A model generated the notes under the pieces. The model worked only from the letters and a program-made list of their open reading frames with translations, was not told the origin of the DNA and did not search any database. Both the position numbers and the translations under genes were made by a program. Source: Bacillota bacterium (GTDB lineage: Bacteria > Bacillota > Desulfitobacteriia > Desulfitobacteriales > Desulfitobacteriaceae). Taken from it: DNA of 17,416 bases. The DNA is taken from contig JAEWCM010000112.1 in the NCBI GenBank assembly GCA_023390635.1, positions 1 through 17,416 on the forward strand, in the 5' to 3' direction. This document shows, piece by piece, positions 1-8,200 of the stretch; the first letter of the stretch is position 1; the number at the start of each line of letters is the position of its first letter.

Positions 1-1169
1 TGCCGAATATCGATTTGGAGCATAGAATTCATTACCCATCCTGCATTCAACAGGCTGTGCGCCACCAGTTAAGCAAAGAAGGCAAGGCGGAAGAAATGCG
101 AATTCTATATGTCGCCTTAACACGGGCCAAGGAGCGGCTCTTCCTTTATGGTACTGTAAAAAATCTTTCGAAAAAGTGGGAAGTGTGGCAGCAGTCAGAT
201 CCTGATCCTTTAGGATTGGACAAGGCAAAATCTTTTCTGGATTGGATCGGTCCTGTGGCCGCCAGACAGTATGAACTCTCCTTATGCCGGGTAGAACTGC
301 ACAAGGAAATTTCTTCCCAACAAAATGATGAAAGAGACCCTCTTACGGCAATGGTAGAAGAGGACATTCCGGAAGAAGGAATAGATTTTTGGCGTCAAGC
401 TGTCAATGATCGTTTGAACTGGCAATATCCTTATCAAAGGGAGGTGGACTTGCCGGCCAAAACCAGTGTGAGTGAACTGAAACGCAAGCTGATCTGGTAT
501 ACTGATGAAACGACTGTACCTTTCCCCCCCAGTGTGGCCAACAAACCTGCATACGTTACTCCATATTTCCTTCAGGAGAATATGGCTCTGTCTCCTGCTG
601 AAGAAGGGACCGCCTTGCACACCTTGCTTCAGCATCTGCCTTTTTCCGCTTGGAGGACCGAGTGGGATACCTTAAGTAAAGAAGCAAAGGGAGAAAAGCT
701 GGAAAGTCAGGTACAGCTTCTGATGGAGAAGAATCTGCTTACTTCTGATCAGGGAAAAAGCATAAAGATTTCCCCTTTGCTAAACATGTTGAATTCAGAT
801 ACCGGACGGCGAATTTTTAACAGTTCGGAATTGAGGAGAGAAGTTCCCTTTACTCTTTTCCTGACTCCTCTGCAAGAGAGCCACCCTATTCTGGTGCAAG
901 GAATCATAGATTTAGTACTGATAGATCATAAAGAAAAAAGCTTGGAGATTATTGATTATAAGACAGACCATCTGCCTCCGGACAGCCGGGGTGAGGAGAT
1001 ATTGCAAAAACGCTATGCTTTGCAGCTCGGAATCTACACGCTGGCCTGTGAACGCTTGCTGAAATGGCCTGTAGCAACTTCATCTGTCTATGCTTTTTCC
1101 TTGGAAAAAGAGGTAGTTATTTCCCGGTTACGATGGGAGACGGAAATGTCCCGACGATTTGTGATTTAA
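1..1169 (+). CDS. addA: ATP-dependent helicase/nuclease subunit A, C-terminal part (5' end outside window)
   Basis: This is the end of the AddA subunit of the AddAB helicase-nuclease, which resects double-strand breaks for RecA-dependent repair in Gram-positive bacteria. The reading frame is open from base 3, so the TTG at 15 is internal and the gene continues upstream of the window. The UvrD/Rep helicase motif VI (MRILYVALTRAKERL, from nt 96) is followed by a RecB-family nuclease domain. That domain shows GIIDLVLID (Asp codon 909-911), IIDYKTD (Asp 954-956, Lys 960-962) and a downstream QLGIYTLA segment, which is the expected order of catalytic and QxxxY-type motifs. AddA is normally about 1200 residues, so roughly the last third is present. 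The stop is TAA 1167-1169. A new promoter lies just downstream, so the next gene need not be cotranscribed. Identification is firm from the motif combination. Confidence 0.95.
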   Translation, partial: PNIDLEHRIHYPSCIQQAVRHQLSKEGKAEEMRILYVALTRAKERLFLYGTVKNLSKKWEVWQQSDPDPLGLDKAKSFLDWIGPVAARQYELSLCRVELHKEISSQQNDERDPLTAMVEEDIPEEGIDFWRQAVNDRLNWQYPYQREVDLPAKTSVSELKRKLIWYTDETTVPFPPSVANKPAYVTPYFLQENMALSPAEEGTALHTLLQHLPFSAWRTEWDTLSKEAKGEKLESQVQLLMEKNLLTSDQGKSIKISPLLNMLNSDTGRRIFNSSELRREVPFTLFLTPLQESHPILVQGIIDLVLIDHKEKSLEIIDYKTDHLPPDSRGEEILQKRYALQLGIYTLACERLLKWPVATSSVYAFSLEKEVVISRLRWETEMSRRFVI

Positions 1170-1183
1170 TTTTAATGAGGAAA

Positions 1184-1212
1184 TTGACATCCTCAACGGG
1201 GCCCGCTACACT
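1184..1212 (+). promoter_or_regulatory. Sigma-A-type promoter for the CBS-domain gene
   Basis: A perfect -35 hexamer TTGACA (1184-1189) is followed after exactly 17 bp by TACACT (1207-1212), which matches TATAAT at four of six positions. It lies in the 93-bp gap after addA and about 50 bp before the GTG start at 1263. Transcription could run through the whole downstream block to the phosphoglucomutase gene. This is a prediction from sequence only. Confidence 0.55.
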
Positions 1213-1262
1213 AATACTTGGTAATTCTATGCTTGGTTCAGTTAAATTGGGAGGTGGAGGTC

Positions 1263-1901
1263 GTGTTTGTTTATACCCACATGTTGTCCTTATCTCAAGT
1301 GATTACTGTTCAGCCTGAATCCAATTTAGAGCATGCCCTTGATTTAATGAAAGAATATGGGCATGATGCGCTCCCTGTCGTGGCAGAGGGAGTGGTTGTC
1401 GGCTTAATATCCAAGCAGCATATCTATAAGACCTATTTTTTCAGCTCAGCAGAGAGCCGTACGGATTTTGCCAGGCAAACTTCCGTTCAAGAACTGATGA
1501 AAACTGATTTTAGGACTATTTTGGAGAATGAATTATTGGAAAAGGCGATCCTGATTCTGACTGAGATCAAAATGCAATTTTTGACGGTTGTGAATAGTGA
1601 TGGCCGTTTAGTGGGACTATTGACCAAGCGCAAGGTCCTGAATGCCTTTGCTGATTCTTTGGGATTAGGGAAAAAGGGATTGCGAATTGAGTTGGCGATC
1701 GATGATTTGGAAGGCAGGTTGGCGGCTTTAAGCAAGACTATTTACAGCTTGAAGCTGAATATTTCCAGTTTGACAATGACCGATTCGATTGTTCCCAACT
1801 ATAAGAAAATTTTAATGCATATTGACACGGAAGATCAGGATAAAGTGATTGAAACGATTGAAGATGCCGGTTTCCGGGTGCTCAATGCATTTTTGGAGTG
1901 A
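1263..1901 (+). CDS. CBS-domain pair with C-terminal ACT domain, AcuB-like
   Basis: This is a cytosolic protein of 212 residues with two tandem CBS domains (about residues 8-55 and 75-130) and a C-terminal ACT-type domain (about 138-212). CBS1 shows the pattern ..HALDLMKEYGHDALPVV..VGLISKQHI and CBS2 shows ..AILILTEIKMQFLTVVNSDGRLVGLLTKRKV. CBS pairs usually bind adenine nucleotides and ACT domains bind small ligands, so a ligand-sensing role is inferred, not shown. Size and architecture resemble B. subtilis AcuB, but no acetoin-utilisation genes are nearby, so I do not give the symbol. The GTG start at 1263 is chosen because GGGAGGTGG (1249-1257) lies 5 nt upstream. The frame is open further upstream, but those residues lack a ribosome binding site. 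It ends 10 bp before the methyltransferase gene, suggesting cotranscription. Confidence 0.85.
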   Translation: MFVYTHMLSLSQVITVQPESNLEHALDLMKEYGHDALPVVAEGVVVGLISKQHIYKTYFFSSAESRTDFARQTSVQELMKTDFRTILENELLEKAILILTEIKMQFLTVVNSDGRLVGLLTKRKVLNAFADSLGLGKKGLRIELAIDDLEGRLAALSKTIYSLKLNISSLTMTDSIVPNYKKILMHIDTEDQDKVIETIEDAGFRVLNAFLE

Positions 1902-1911
1902 ATGAAATCAG

Positions 1912-3114
1912 ATGGCAAAATTGGAATTGATTGCGACCACAGCCTTTGGATTAGAGGCTGTGGTCGCTCAAGAGTTAAGAAATTTAGGTTATACCCAATT
2001 AACGGTGGAAAACGGCAAGGTTATCTTTACCTGCAATGAGCTGGGTCTTTGCCGGGCTAATTTATGGCTGCGCAGCGCGGACCGGGTTTTGCTGAAAATT
2101 ACCGAATTCCCGGCTACCACCTTTGAAGAGCTGTTTCAGCAAACCAGAGCCCTGCCCTGGGAAGAATATCTGCCGGCGGATGCAGAGTTTCCTGTTTTGG
2201 CTAAATCGGTGAAGTCCCGCTTGTTCAGTCTTTCAGACTGTCAGGCGATTGTAAAAAAGGCCATTGTGGAACGATTAAAGGAAACTTATGGCGGATCATG
2301 GTTTCCGGAAAATGGTGCCCGATATACAATTGAAGTATCGCTAATCAAAGATCAGGCAACGTTGACGATTGATACCAGCGGTGCAGGATTGCATAAGCGA
2401 GGGTATCGTCAACTGGCAGGACAAGCACCTTTGAAAGAGACATTGGCTGCTGCCATGATTCAACTTTCCAGGTGGAACAAAGACCGGGCCTTGATTGATC
2501 CTATGTGCGGAACAGGTACTATACCCATTGAGGCGGCGATGATTGCCCAGAACCGTGCACCGGGTTTAAAACGTAGATTTGCCGCAGAAGAATGGCCTAA
2601 TTTTTCTGCAGAGCTTTGGGAGGAAGCAAGAACAGAAGGACACGACCTTTGGCAAAGAGAGCAGAAGCTTCATATTTACGGCTCGGATATCAGCCATCAG
2701 GCTTTACAGTTGGCTCGTGTCCACGCTGCTGATGCCGATTTAGCGGATAAAATCTATTTTCAAAAGCTGCCTGCCCGGGAAGTCGGTTCCCGTTTTGAGT
2801 ACGGTCACTTAATCACCAACCCTCCTTATGGTGAACGTTTGGGAGAGAGGGAAGAGGCGGATACAGCACTGAGTGATCTGGGCACAGCCTTAGCTCGTCT
2901 GGAGACCTGGTCCCTTCACGTGATTACCACGAATAAGTATCCTGAGACCTTGATTGGCAGACGTTGGGATAAAAGCAGGAAACTCTATAACGGCAGACTG
3001 GAATGCCATTTCTACCAGTTCTGGGGTCCTAAGCCCCCGCGCCGACCCAGACCTGAGACGGAAGAGACTCCTGCTTTAATTGAATCAACCGAATCAGAAG
3101 GTGCAAGCCGGTAA
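1912..3114 (+). CDS. THUMP-domain class I SAM-dependent RNA (guanine-N2) methyltransferase, RlmL/YpsC-type
   Basis: This predicted rRNA methyltransferase of 400 residues belongs to the family that includes the N-terminal half of E. coli RlmL and B. subtilis YpsC, which make m2G in 23S rRNA in characterised members. The N-terminal part (about residues 1-160) is a ferredoxin-like plus THUMP RNA-binding region with the typical opening LIATTAFGLEAVVAQEL. The SAM-binding motif DPMCGTGTIPIEAA begins at Asp196, and the catalytic NPPYGERLG begins at Asn303, as expected for N2-guanine methylation. A basic, proline-rich tail (about residues 372-385) follows the fold. The ATG at 1912 is preceded by GGAG (1895-1898) overlapping the upstream stop, a rather long spacing that hints at translational coupling. 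Exact target nucleotide is not inferable. Confidence 0.9.
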   Translation: MAKLELIATTAFGLEAVVAQELRNLGYTQLTVENGKVIFTCNELGLCRANLWLRSADRVLLKITEFPATTFEELFQQTRALPWEEYLPADAEFPVLAKSVKSRLFSLSDCQAIVKKAIVERLKETYGGSWFPENGARYTIEVSLIKDQATLTIDTSGAGLHKRGYRQLAGQAPLKETLAAAMIQLSRWNKDRALIDPMCGTGTIPIEAAMIAQNRAPGLKRRFAAEEWPNFSAELWEEARTEGHDLWQREQKLHIYGSDISHQALQLARVHAADADLADKIYFQKLPAREVGSRFEYGHLITNPPYGERLGEREEADTALSDLGTALARLETWSLHVITTNKYPETLIGRRWDKSRKLYNGRLECHFYQFWGPKPPRRPRPETEETPALIESTESEGASR

Positions 3115-4651
3115 ATACTTAAATATCAAGTTTAACGGCAGCTTTTTACGCAGCCGGGTTTCCGGCGTAAGCCTCTCATGGAGGCCTAAGCTAAAGGGAA
3201 AGGAGGGATCGCTTATTCTTCTCGGTTTTATTATTGTGTCAACAATTCTCGGATTAATCGTATCTTGGTTGATTGGCAGTGTTATTATTTTGGAGAATAA
3301 TAATCCCAACAAAACTGCGGCCTGGGTGGCAGGACTGTTCGCCTTTCCTTTCTTAGGGGCTTTACTTTATTTAATCTTGGGGCGTCATCCGTTCAAGCGC
3401 AAACGAATTCAAACGATGACATTGCGCAGCCGAAAAATTCAACAAACGGCCAGAAAGCAGTTTGAATTATTTAAGCAGAATGAATTTTTGCTGGAAAATA
3501 ATATGAGCAAAAGGATGGTTCGCCTTCTGTTGGGAAATGCGGAGATTCCTCTAACAATCAACAATGTTGCCGAGGTCCTGACCAACGGGAAGGATAAGTT
3601 CTCGTCACTTCTCAGTACTATAAAAGCTGCCAAGAATCACATTCATATGGAATACTACATTTTTAGAGATGATGAAATCGGCAGGGAAATTTTAGAAATC
3701 CTTTTTCGCAAGAGGGCAGAGGGTATTGAGATCAGGTTGGTACTAGATGGACTGGGTTGCAGACAACTGAGCCCAAAACAGATTGGTCTCATGCGGGAAA
3801 AAGGGATAGAGGTGGCTATTTTCTTCCCTGTGCATTTCCCATATCTGTCCAGCCGTCTGAACTATCGCAATCACCGAAAAATCGTGATTGTAGATGGAGA
3901 ATACGGTTTTTTGGGTGGAATTAATGTGGGGGATGAGTATCTCTCACGCACCATGAAATACGGCTTCTGGCGGGATACGCACATGAAGATTCAAGGAGAT
4001 GCAGTCCATTATCTCCAAACGGTTTTTATCAGTGATTGGTTCTTTCTGACCGGCAGGGAATTATGTGATGAGAAATATTTTCCCGCTCTTCCGCAGTTGG
4101 GAACTCAGGCCATTCAGATTGTGGCCAGCGGTCCTGATTCGGACCGTGAGTCAGTCAGTCAGCTTTTTTTCAGTGCCTTAGCCAACGCAGAGCACAGTAT
4201 CTATATTACAACACCTTATTTTATTCCTGATGAGAGCATGATTATGGCCTTGAAAACGGCGGCACGAAGCGGATTGGATGTGCGCATCATCGTACAGGGG
4301 AAACCGGATCATCAATCCACTTACTGGGCCGGGCGCTCGTACTATGAAGGTATCCTGGAATCTGGTGTTCGGATCTATGAATATCAAAAAGGGGTACTTC
4401 ACTCCAAAATTTTAATCATTGACAAATTATTAGGGATTGTCGGTTCAGCAAATTTCGACATTCGTAGCTTTCAACTCAATTTTGAGGTGACGGCGTTAAA
4501 TTACGATCCGGTCTTTGTAAAGAGACTGACTGATGATTTTTGGCAGGACATTGACAACAGTACGGAGATTTTAGCTGAATGTTTTGCCCAGCGTCCTTCC
4601 GGGGAACGGTATAAAGAATCCCTGGCCAGGCTGCTTTCACCGATATTATAA
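3101..4651 (+). CDS. cls: Cardiolipin synthase (phospholipase D superfamily)
   Basis: This membrane enzyme condenses two phosphatidylglycerols into cardiolipin and glycerol. Two N-terminal hydrophobic segments (starting LILLGFIIVSTILG and AAWVAGLFAFPFLGALLYLILG) are followed by two PLD domains. Each carries a full HxKxxxxD motif: NHRKIVIVDGEYGFLGG (His codon 3872-3874) and LHSKILIIDKLLGIVGSANFD (His codon 4400-4402). Size fits the roughly 480-510 residues usual for Firmicute enzymes. The start is uncertain. GTG 3101, used here, and TTG 3080 overlap the methyltransferase gene and have poor ribosome sites. The only strong Shine-Dalgarno, AGGAGG at 3201-3206, points to an ATT codon at 3215, just before the first membrane segment, and two small hairpins occupy 3146-3185. 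See the separate finding. Confidence 0.9.
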   Translation: MQAGKYLNIKFNGSFLRSRVSGVSLSWRPKLKGKEGSLILLGFIIVSTILGLIVSWLIGSVIILENNNPNKTAAWVAGLFAFPFLGALLYLILGRHPFKRKRIQTMTLRSRKIQQTARKQFELFKQNEFLLENNMSKRMVRLLLGNAEIPLTINNVAEVLTNGKDKFSSLLSTIKAAKNHIHMEYYIFRDDEIGREILEILFRKRAEGIEIRLVLDGLGCRQLSPKQIGLMREKGIEVAIFFPVHFPYLSSRLNYRNHRKIVIVDGEYGFLGGINVGDEYLSRTMKYGFWRDTHMKIQGDAVHYLQTVFISDWFFLTGRELCDEKYFPALPQLGTQAIQIVASGPDSDRESVSQLFFSALANAEHSIYITTPYFIPDESMIMALKTAARSGLDVRIIVQGKPDHQSTYWAGRSYYEGILESGVRIYEYQKGVLHSKILIIDKLLGIVGSANFDIRSFQLNFEVTALNYDPVFVKRLTDDFWQDIDNSTEILAECFAQRPSGERYKESLARLLSPIL

Positions 4652-4699
4652 AACCAGGTTAAATCAAAAATTGAGATCTGCTTTAAGGAGGAAAATTAC

Positions 4700-6091
4700 T
4701 TGGAAGAAGCAACTGTATATAAGTTGAACAAGAATACTCAAGAGTATCTGGGCCAACAGATTGATATTTCCGGATGGGTGAGAACGGTCCGGGCATCTAA
4801 AAATTTTGGCTTTATTGAGTTGAACGACGGAACTTTTTTTGCTAATCTTCAAGTCGTTTTTGATGATCAACTGGAGAATTTCAGCCGGATTGCCAAGTTA
4901 GGAATCAGTGATGCCATTAAAGTCAAGGGAGAAATTGTCTCCTCTCCGGGAGGCAAGCAGGCTTTTGAATTAAAAGCGGAGGAGATCGAGGTGCTCAGCG
5001 AGTGTGACCCTTCCTATCCTTTACAGAAAAAGCGTCATTCTTTCGAATACCTGCGCACCATTGCTCATCTCCGTCCCCGCACCAATACCTTTGCCGCCGT
5101 ATTCCGCCTTCGTTCCGTGCTGGCTTATGCCATTCATCAGTTTTTTCAGGAACGGAACTTTGTTTATGTGCACACCCCAATCATTACGACCAGTGACTGT
5201 GAGGGTGCAGGAGAGATGTTCCGCGTTTCTACCCTGGATCCGAACAATATTCCGCGGGATGATGAGGGAAACATTGATTTTTCCCAGGACTTTTTCGGTA
5301 AGGAAACCAGTTTGACAGTCAGTGGTCAATTATCTGTGGAAGCCTATTCCATGGCTTTTAACAATGTCTATACCTTCGGTCCTACCTTCCGGGCGGAAAA
5401 TTCCAATACCGCCCGCCATGCCGCGGAATTTTGGATGATCGAGCCGGAGATTGCCTTTGCCGATCTGACCATGGATATGGTGCTGGCGGAGGATATGCTT
5501 AAGTATGTAATTAATTATGCCCTGGAAAGGCTGCCGGAAGAGATGAACTTCTTTAACAGCTTTGTGGACAAATCTCTGCTGGAGCGTCTGAAAAATATTG
5601 TGGATGCTGATTTTGCACATGTTACCTATACGGAAGCCATCGAGCTGCTGCAGAAAGCGCCTCAGGAGTTTACCTATCCTGTGGCATGGGGGAATGATTT
5701 GCAGACGGAACATGAACGCTATCTGACAGAGCAGGTTTTTAAGCGTCCGGTCTTTGTTACTGATTATCCGAAAGAGATAAAAGCTTTCTACATGCGCTTA
5801 AATGATGATGGCCGGACAGTGGCGGCTATGGACCTGCTGGTTCCTGGCATCGGAGAGATTATCGGCGGCAGCCAGAGAGAGGAAAGACTTGACCTGCTGA
5901 CAGGGCGCATGAAAGAATTGGGACTTTGCGAGGATGATTATTGGTGGTATCTCGACTTGCGTAAATACGGCGGAGTAGCCCATGCCGGATTCGGGCTGGG
6001 TTTTGAACGTCTGATCATGTATTTATCCGGAATGTCTAATATCAGGGATGTGATCTCTTATCCCAGGACGACAAAGTCTGCAGAGTTTTAG
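4700..6091 (+). CDS. asnS: Asparaginyl-tRNA synthetase
   Basis: This class IIb aminoacyl-tRNA synthetase charges tRNA-Asn with asparagine in the cytosol. The protein has 463 residues, the usual length. An N-terminal OB-fold anticodon-binding domain (about residues 15-100, with [22 protein letters not shown]) is followed by the class II catalytic core: motif 2 begins at Phe230 ([19 protein letters not shown]) and motif 3 is [15 protein letters not shown] with its Arg437. The [10 protein letters not shown] element and the C-terminal YP are as in AsnRS rather than AspRS. The start is TTG 4700, supported by AAGGAGG at 4685-4691, 8 nt upstream. The gene begins 48 bp after cls. No T-box leader is visible in that short gap, so regulation by uncharged tRNA is not apparent here. 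Confidence 0.97.
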   Translation: MEEATVYKLNKNTQEYLGQQIDISGWVRTVRASKNFGFIELNDGTFFANLQVVFDDQLENFSRIAKLGISDAIKVKGEIVSSPGGKQAFELKAEEIEVLSECDPSYPLQKKRHSFEYLRTIAHLRPRTNTFAAVFRLRSVLAYAIHQFFQERNFVYVHTPIITTSDCEGAGEMFRVSTLDPNNIPRDDEGNIDFSQDFFGKETSLTVSGQLSVEAYSMAFNNVYTFGPTFRAENSNTARHAAEFWMIEPEIAFADLTMDMVLAEDMLKYVINYALERLPEEMNFFNSFVDKSLLERLKNIVDADFAHVTYTEAIELLQKAPQEFTYPVAWGNDLQTEHERYLTEQVFKRPVFVTDYPKEIKAFYMRLNDDGRTVAAMDLLVPGIGEIIGGSQREERLDLLTGRMKELGLCEDDYWWYLDLRKYGGVAHAGFGLGFERLIMYLSGMSNIRDVISYPRTTKSAEF

Positions 6092-6170
6092 AATGCCAGT
6101 ATGCCATTATATGGACTCTGAAGTTTGGGGCTGGTCTAAGGATTATTGAGAGGATAAAGGAGGTTTGGGG

Positions 6171-7946
6171 ATGACGGATGAAAAAAGTGGGGTCGGGGAA
6201 CAGGAGTCATTGGTGAGCAGGCAGTTTAAGCTTTGGTCGGAAGACCCGTATTTTGACGATCAGACCAGAGAGGAATTGCTGGCACTTCATGATGAAGATG
6301 AGATAAGCGACCGTTTCTATACCGAACTGGAGTTTGGCACAGGCGGGCTGCGGGGGATTTTAGGAGCGGGGACTAACCGCATGAACAAATATGTGATCCG
6401 CAAGGTGACTCAGGGATTGGCCGATTATGTATGTCAGTCAGGTGAAGAAGGGAAAAAGAGTGGAGTGGTGATCGCTTATGATTCCAGGCATTTCTCAAAA
6501 GAATTTGCCTGGGAAACCGCTCTGGTGCTGGCCAAAAACGGCGTTCACGTTTATATCTTTGAGCAGATTCATCCCACCCCTGTCCTTTCTTTTGCCGTGC
6601 GCTTTCTTAAAGCACAGGCGGGAATTGTGGTTACGGCCAGTCATAATCCGAAGGATTACAATGGCTACAAGGTTTACGGTACAGATGGCAGTCAGATCAA
6701 TCCAGATCAGGCGGATCAGTTGGTGAGCTTCATTCAGGCCCGGCCCGAGTGGAGGGAGATTGAACCTCTGCCACGGGAAGAAGCTGAAAAAAGAGGCTTG
6801 ATTCACCTGATCGGTAGTGCGGTGGATGAGGCCTACCTGCAGGAAGTAAAAAAGCTGGCATTATATCCTGGTCTGGATCAAAGTCTGGGCGGCCGGCTGC
6901 GCATTGCTTATACCCCTCTACATGGTACCGGATTGGATCTGATTACCAAGGCTTTGAGCCAAATGGGATTTTCTTCATTTTGGGTAGTCAAAGAGCAGGC
7001 TATACCTGATCCTGATTTTACGACAGTGCCTTATCCTAATCCGGAGATTCCTTCTACCTTTCACATGGTTGACCAGTTGGCAGAATCGGTGAATGCCGAT
7101 TTGGTACTGGCTTCCGATCCGGACGCAGATCGGCTGGGCGTCTCTGCCCGCAACCGGGAGGGTAAGCTGGTGCGGCTGAGTGGCAATGAAGTGGGGATTT
7201 TGCTTTCCTACTACATTCTCACCCAGAAGAAGGCCCTGGGTATACTGCCTGATGATGCGGTAATCATTAAAACCATCGCTTCCACCGATATGATCGATGA
7301 GATGGGAAAGGTTTTAGGGGCCAAGGTGGAAAGCGTTCTGACCGGTTTTAAGTTTATTGCTGTCAAGGAAAAGGAATTGGAAGAGCAGCAAAAGGGCACC
7401 CTGCAATTTGCTTTTGAAGAGAGTATTGGCTACCGGGCGGGGAGCTTTGTCCGGGATAAGGACTCCATTATCGCCGCCAGCCTGGTCAGTGAAGCCGCTC
7501 TTTATTATAAAGAGAAAGAGAATGCTACCCTGCCTGAGGTGTTGGAGCAGATCTACGGGGAATTTGCCTACTACTGTGAAGATACCCAGTCCATGGCCTT
7601 TGCCGGCCGGGAGGGGAAGGTCACCATGGATAATATTATGGAAGGATTGCGCCGGGAACCTCTGCCGGAAATTGCCGGGCTGAAGGTAGGTTCCATTGAT
7701 GACTACAAAGTACGGGAAGGCAGGGATCTTCTGACCGCTTCCGTATATCCCCTGACCCTTCCGATGTCCAATGTGCTGCGCTATTCTTTCCAGGGAGGGG
7801 GCTTTGTGATGGCCCGCCCTTCCGGCACTGAGCCGAAAATCAAGTTTTACTTCTGTATCAGGGGTAAGACGAGAGCTGAGGCAGAGGGGAATCTGAAGGC
7901 GGTAAAGGAAGCTTTTTTAAGTAGGGTAAAGAGCTTTTTACCCTAA
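6171..7946 (+). CDS. Alpha-D-phosphohexomutase (phosphoglucomutase/phosphomannomutase, PgcA-type)
   Basis: This cytosolic enzyme interconverts hexose 1- and 6-phosphates (glucose, possibly also mannose or ribose forms), linking central carbon metabolism to nucleotide-sugar and cell-envelope precursors. The protein has 591 residues, matching the long PgcA/PGM2-like branch. Domain landmarks in order are the phosphoserine loop TASHNPKDYNGYKVYG with catalytic Ser157, the magnesium loop DPDADRLG (Asp316, Asp318, Asp320), the sugar-specificity region FAFEESIGY and the phosphate-binding loop RPSGTEPKIKFY near the C-terminus. The ATG at 6171 is preferred over TTG 6165 because AAAGGAGG (6156-6163) is 7 nt from it. 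The gap from asnS is 79 bp without a visible terminator. Substrate preference cannot be read from sequence. Confidence 0.92.
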   Translation: MTDEKSGVGEQESLVSRQFKLWSEDPYFDDQTREELLALHDEDEISDRFYTELEFGTGGLRGILGAGTNRMNKYVIRKVTQGLADYVCQSGEEGKKSGVVIAYDSRHFSKEFAWETALVLAKNGVHVYIFEQIHPTPVLSFAVRFLKAQAGIVVTASHNPKDYNGYKVYGTDGSQINPDQADQLVSFIQARPEWREIEPLPREEAEKRGLIHLIGSAVDEAYLQEVKKLALYPGLDQSLGGRLRIAYTPLHGTGLDLITKALSQMGFSSFWVVKEQAIPDPDFTTVPYPNPEIPSTFHMVDQLAESVNADLVLASDPDADRLGVSARNREGKLVRLSGNEVGILLSYYILTQKKALGILPDDAVIIKTIASTDMIDEMGKVLGAKVESVLTGFKFIAVKEKELEEQQKGTLQFAFEESIGYRAGSFVRDKDSIIAASLVSEAALYYKEKENATLPEVLEQIYGEFAYYCEDTQSMAFAGREGKVTMDNIMEGLRREPLPEIAGLKVGSIDDYKVREGRDLLTASVYPLTLPMSNVLRYSFQGGGFVMARPSGTEPKIKFYFCIRGKTRAEAEGNLKAVKEAFLSRVKSFLP

Positions 7947-7992
7947 CAGGATGAGACAAGAAGCAGAGACTATGAATTGAAATATCTAAGGC

Positions 7993-8069
7993 AGACTAAG
8001 GCATCAATGACACTCCGCTGTCGCAAACTGGCGTTAATTGCTCATCTTCGGTCATTGATGCCTTAGTCT
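7993..8069 (+). repeat. Structured dispersed repeat, copy 1 (long stem around a conserved core)
   Basis: A perfect 19-bp inverted repeat (7993-8011 with 8051-8069) encloses a 39-nt core (8012-8050). The core is shared with the copy at 14526-14620 with a single difference (T8039 here, C14580 there). Within the core, 8030-8033 (GGCG) can pair with 8039-8042 around a TTAAT loop. The two copies share AATGAC...GTCATT at the core boundary, but their outer stems differ in sequence while remaining complementary. It lies 46 bp after the phosphoglucomutase stop. No reading frame or transposase is visible inside. It may be an RNA structure or a tiny mobile element; orientation is arbitrary. Confidence 0.8.
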
Positions 8070-8129
8070 TACTCTGAGGCCTATGCCATTGTCTATAAAC
8101 TTCCGTCACAATGTTGAGATGGGTTGCTA

Positions 8130-8171
8130 AATGAGAAAAGACCCTCGATTACTCGAAGGTCTTTTCTCATT
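8130..8171. terminator. Bidirectional intrinsic terminator between convergent genes
   Basis: A perfect 14-bp stem pairs 8130-8143 (AATGAGAAAAGACC) with 8158-8171. An inner TCGA/TCGA pair (8145-8148 with 8153-8156) surrounds a TTAC loop. In each direction the 3' arm contains a CTTTT run. It sits between the convergent phosphoglucomutase gene and the AraC-type gene, so it can serve both. The AraC stop is only 30 bp away. Confidence 0.8.
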
Positions 8172-8200
8172 GCGTGCGCCAATAGAGCCTTGAGGGCAAA

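Noticed and set aside
1..12. Twelve-base match between the window start (TGCCGAATATCG) and the palindrome at 15994-16005
   Set aside because: Many 12-mer matches are expected by chance in 17 kb, and the first lies inside the addA coding sequence.
4652..4699. T-box or other leader in front of asnS
   Set aside because: The gap is only 48 bp, too short for a T-box, and shows no specifier or antiterminator structure.
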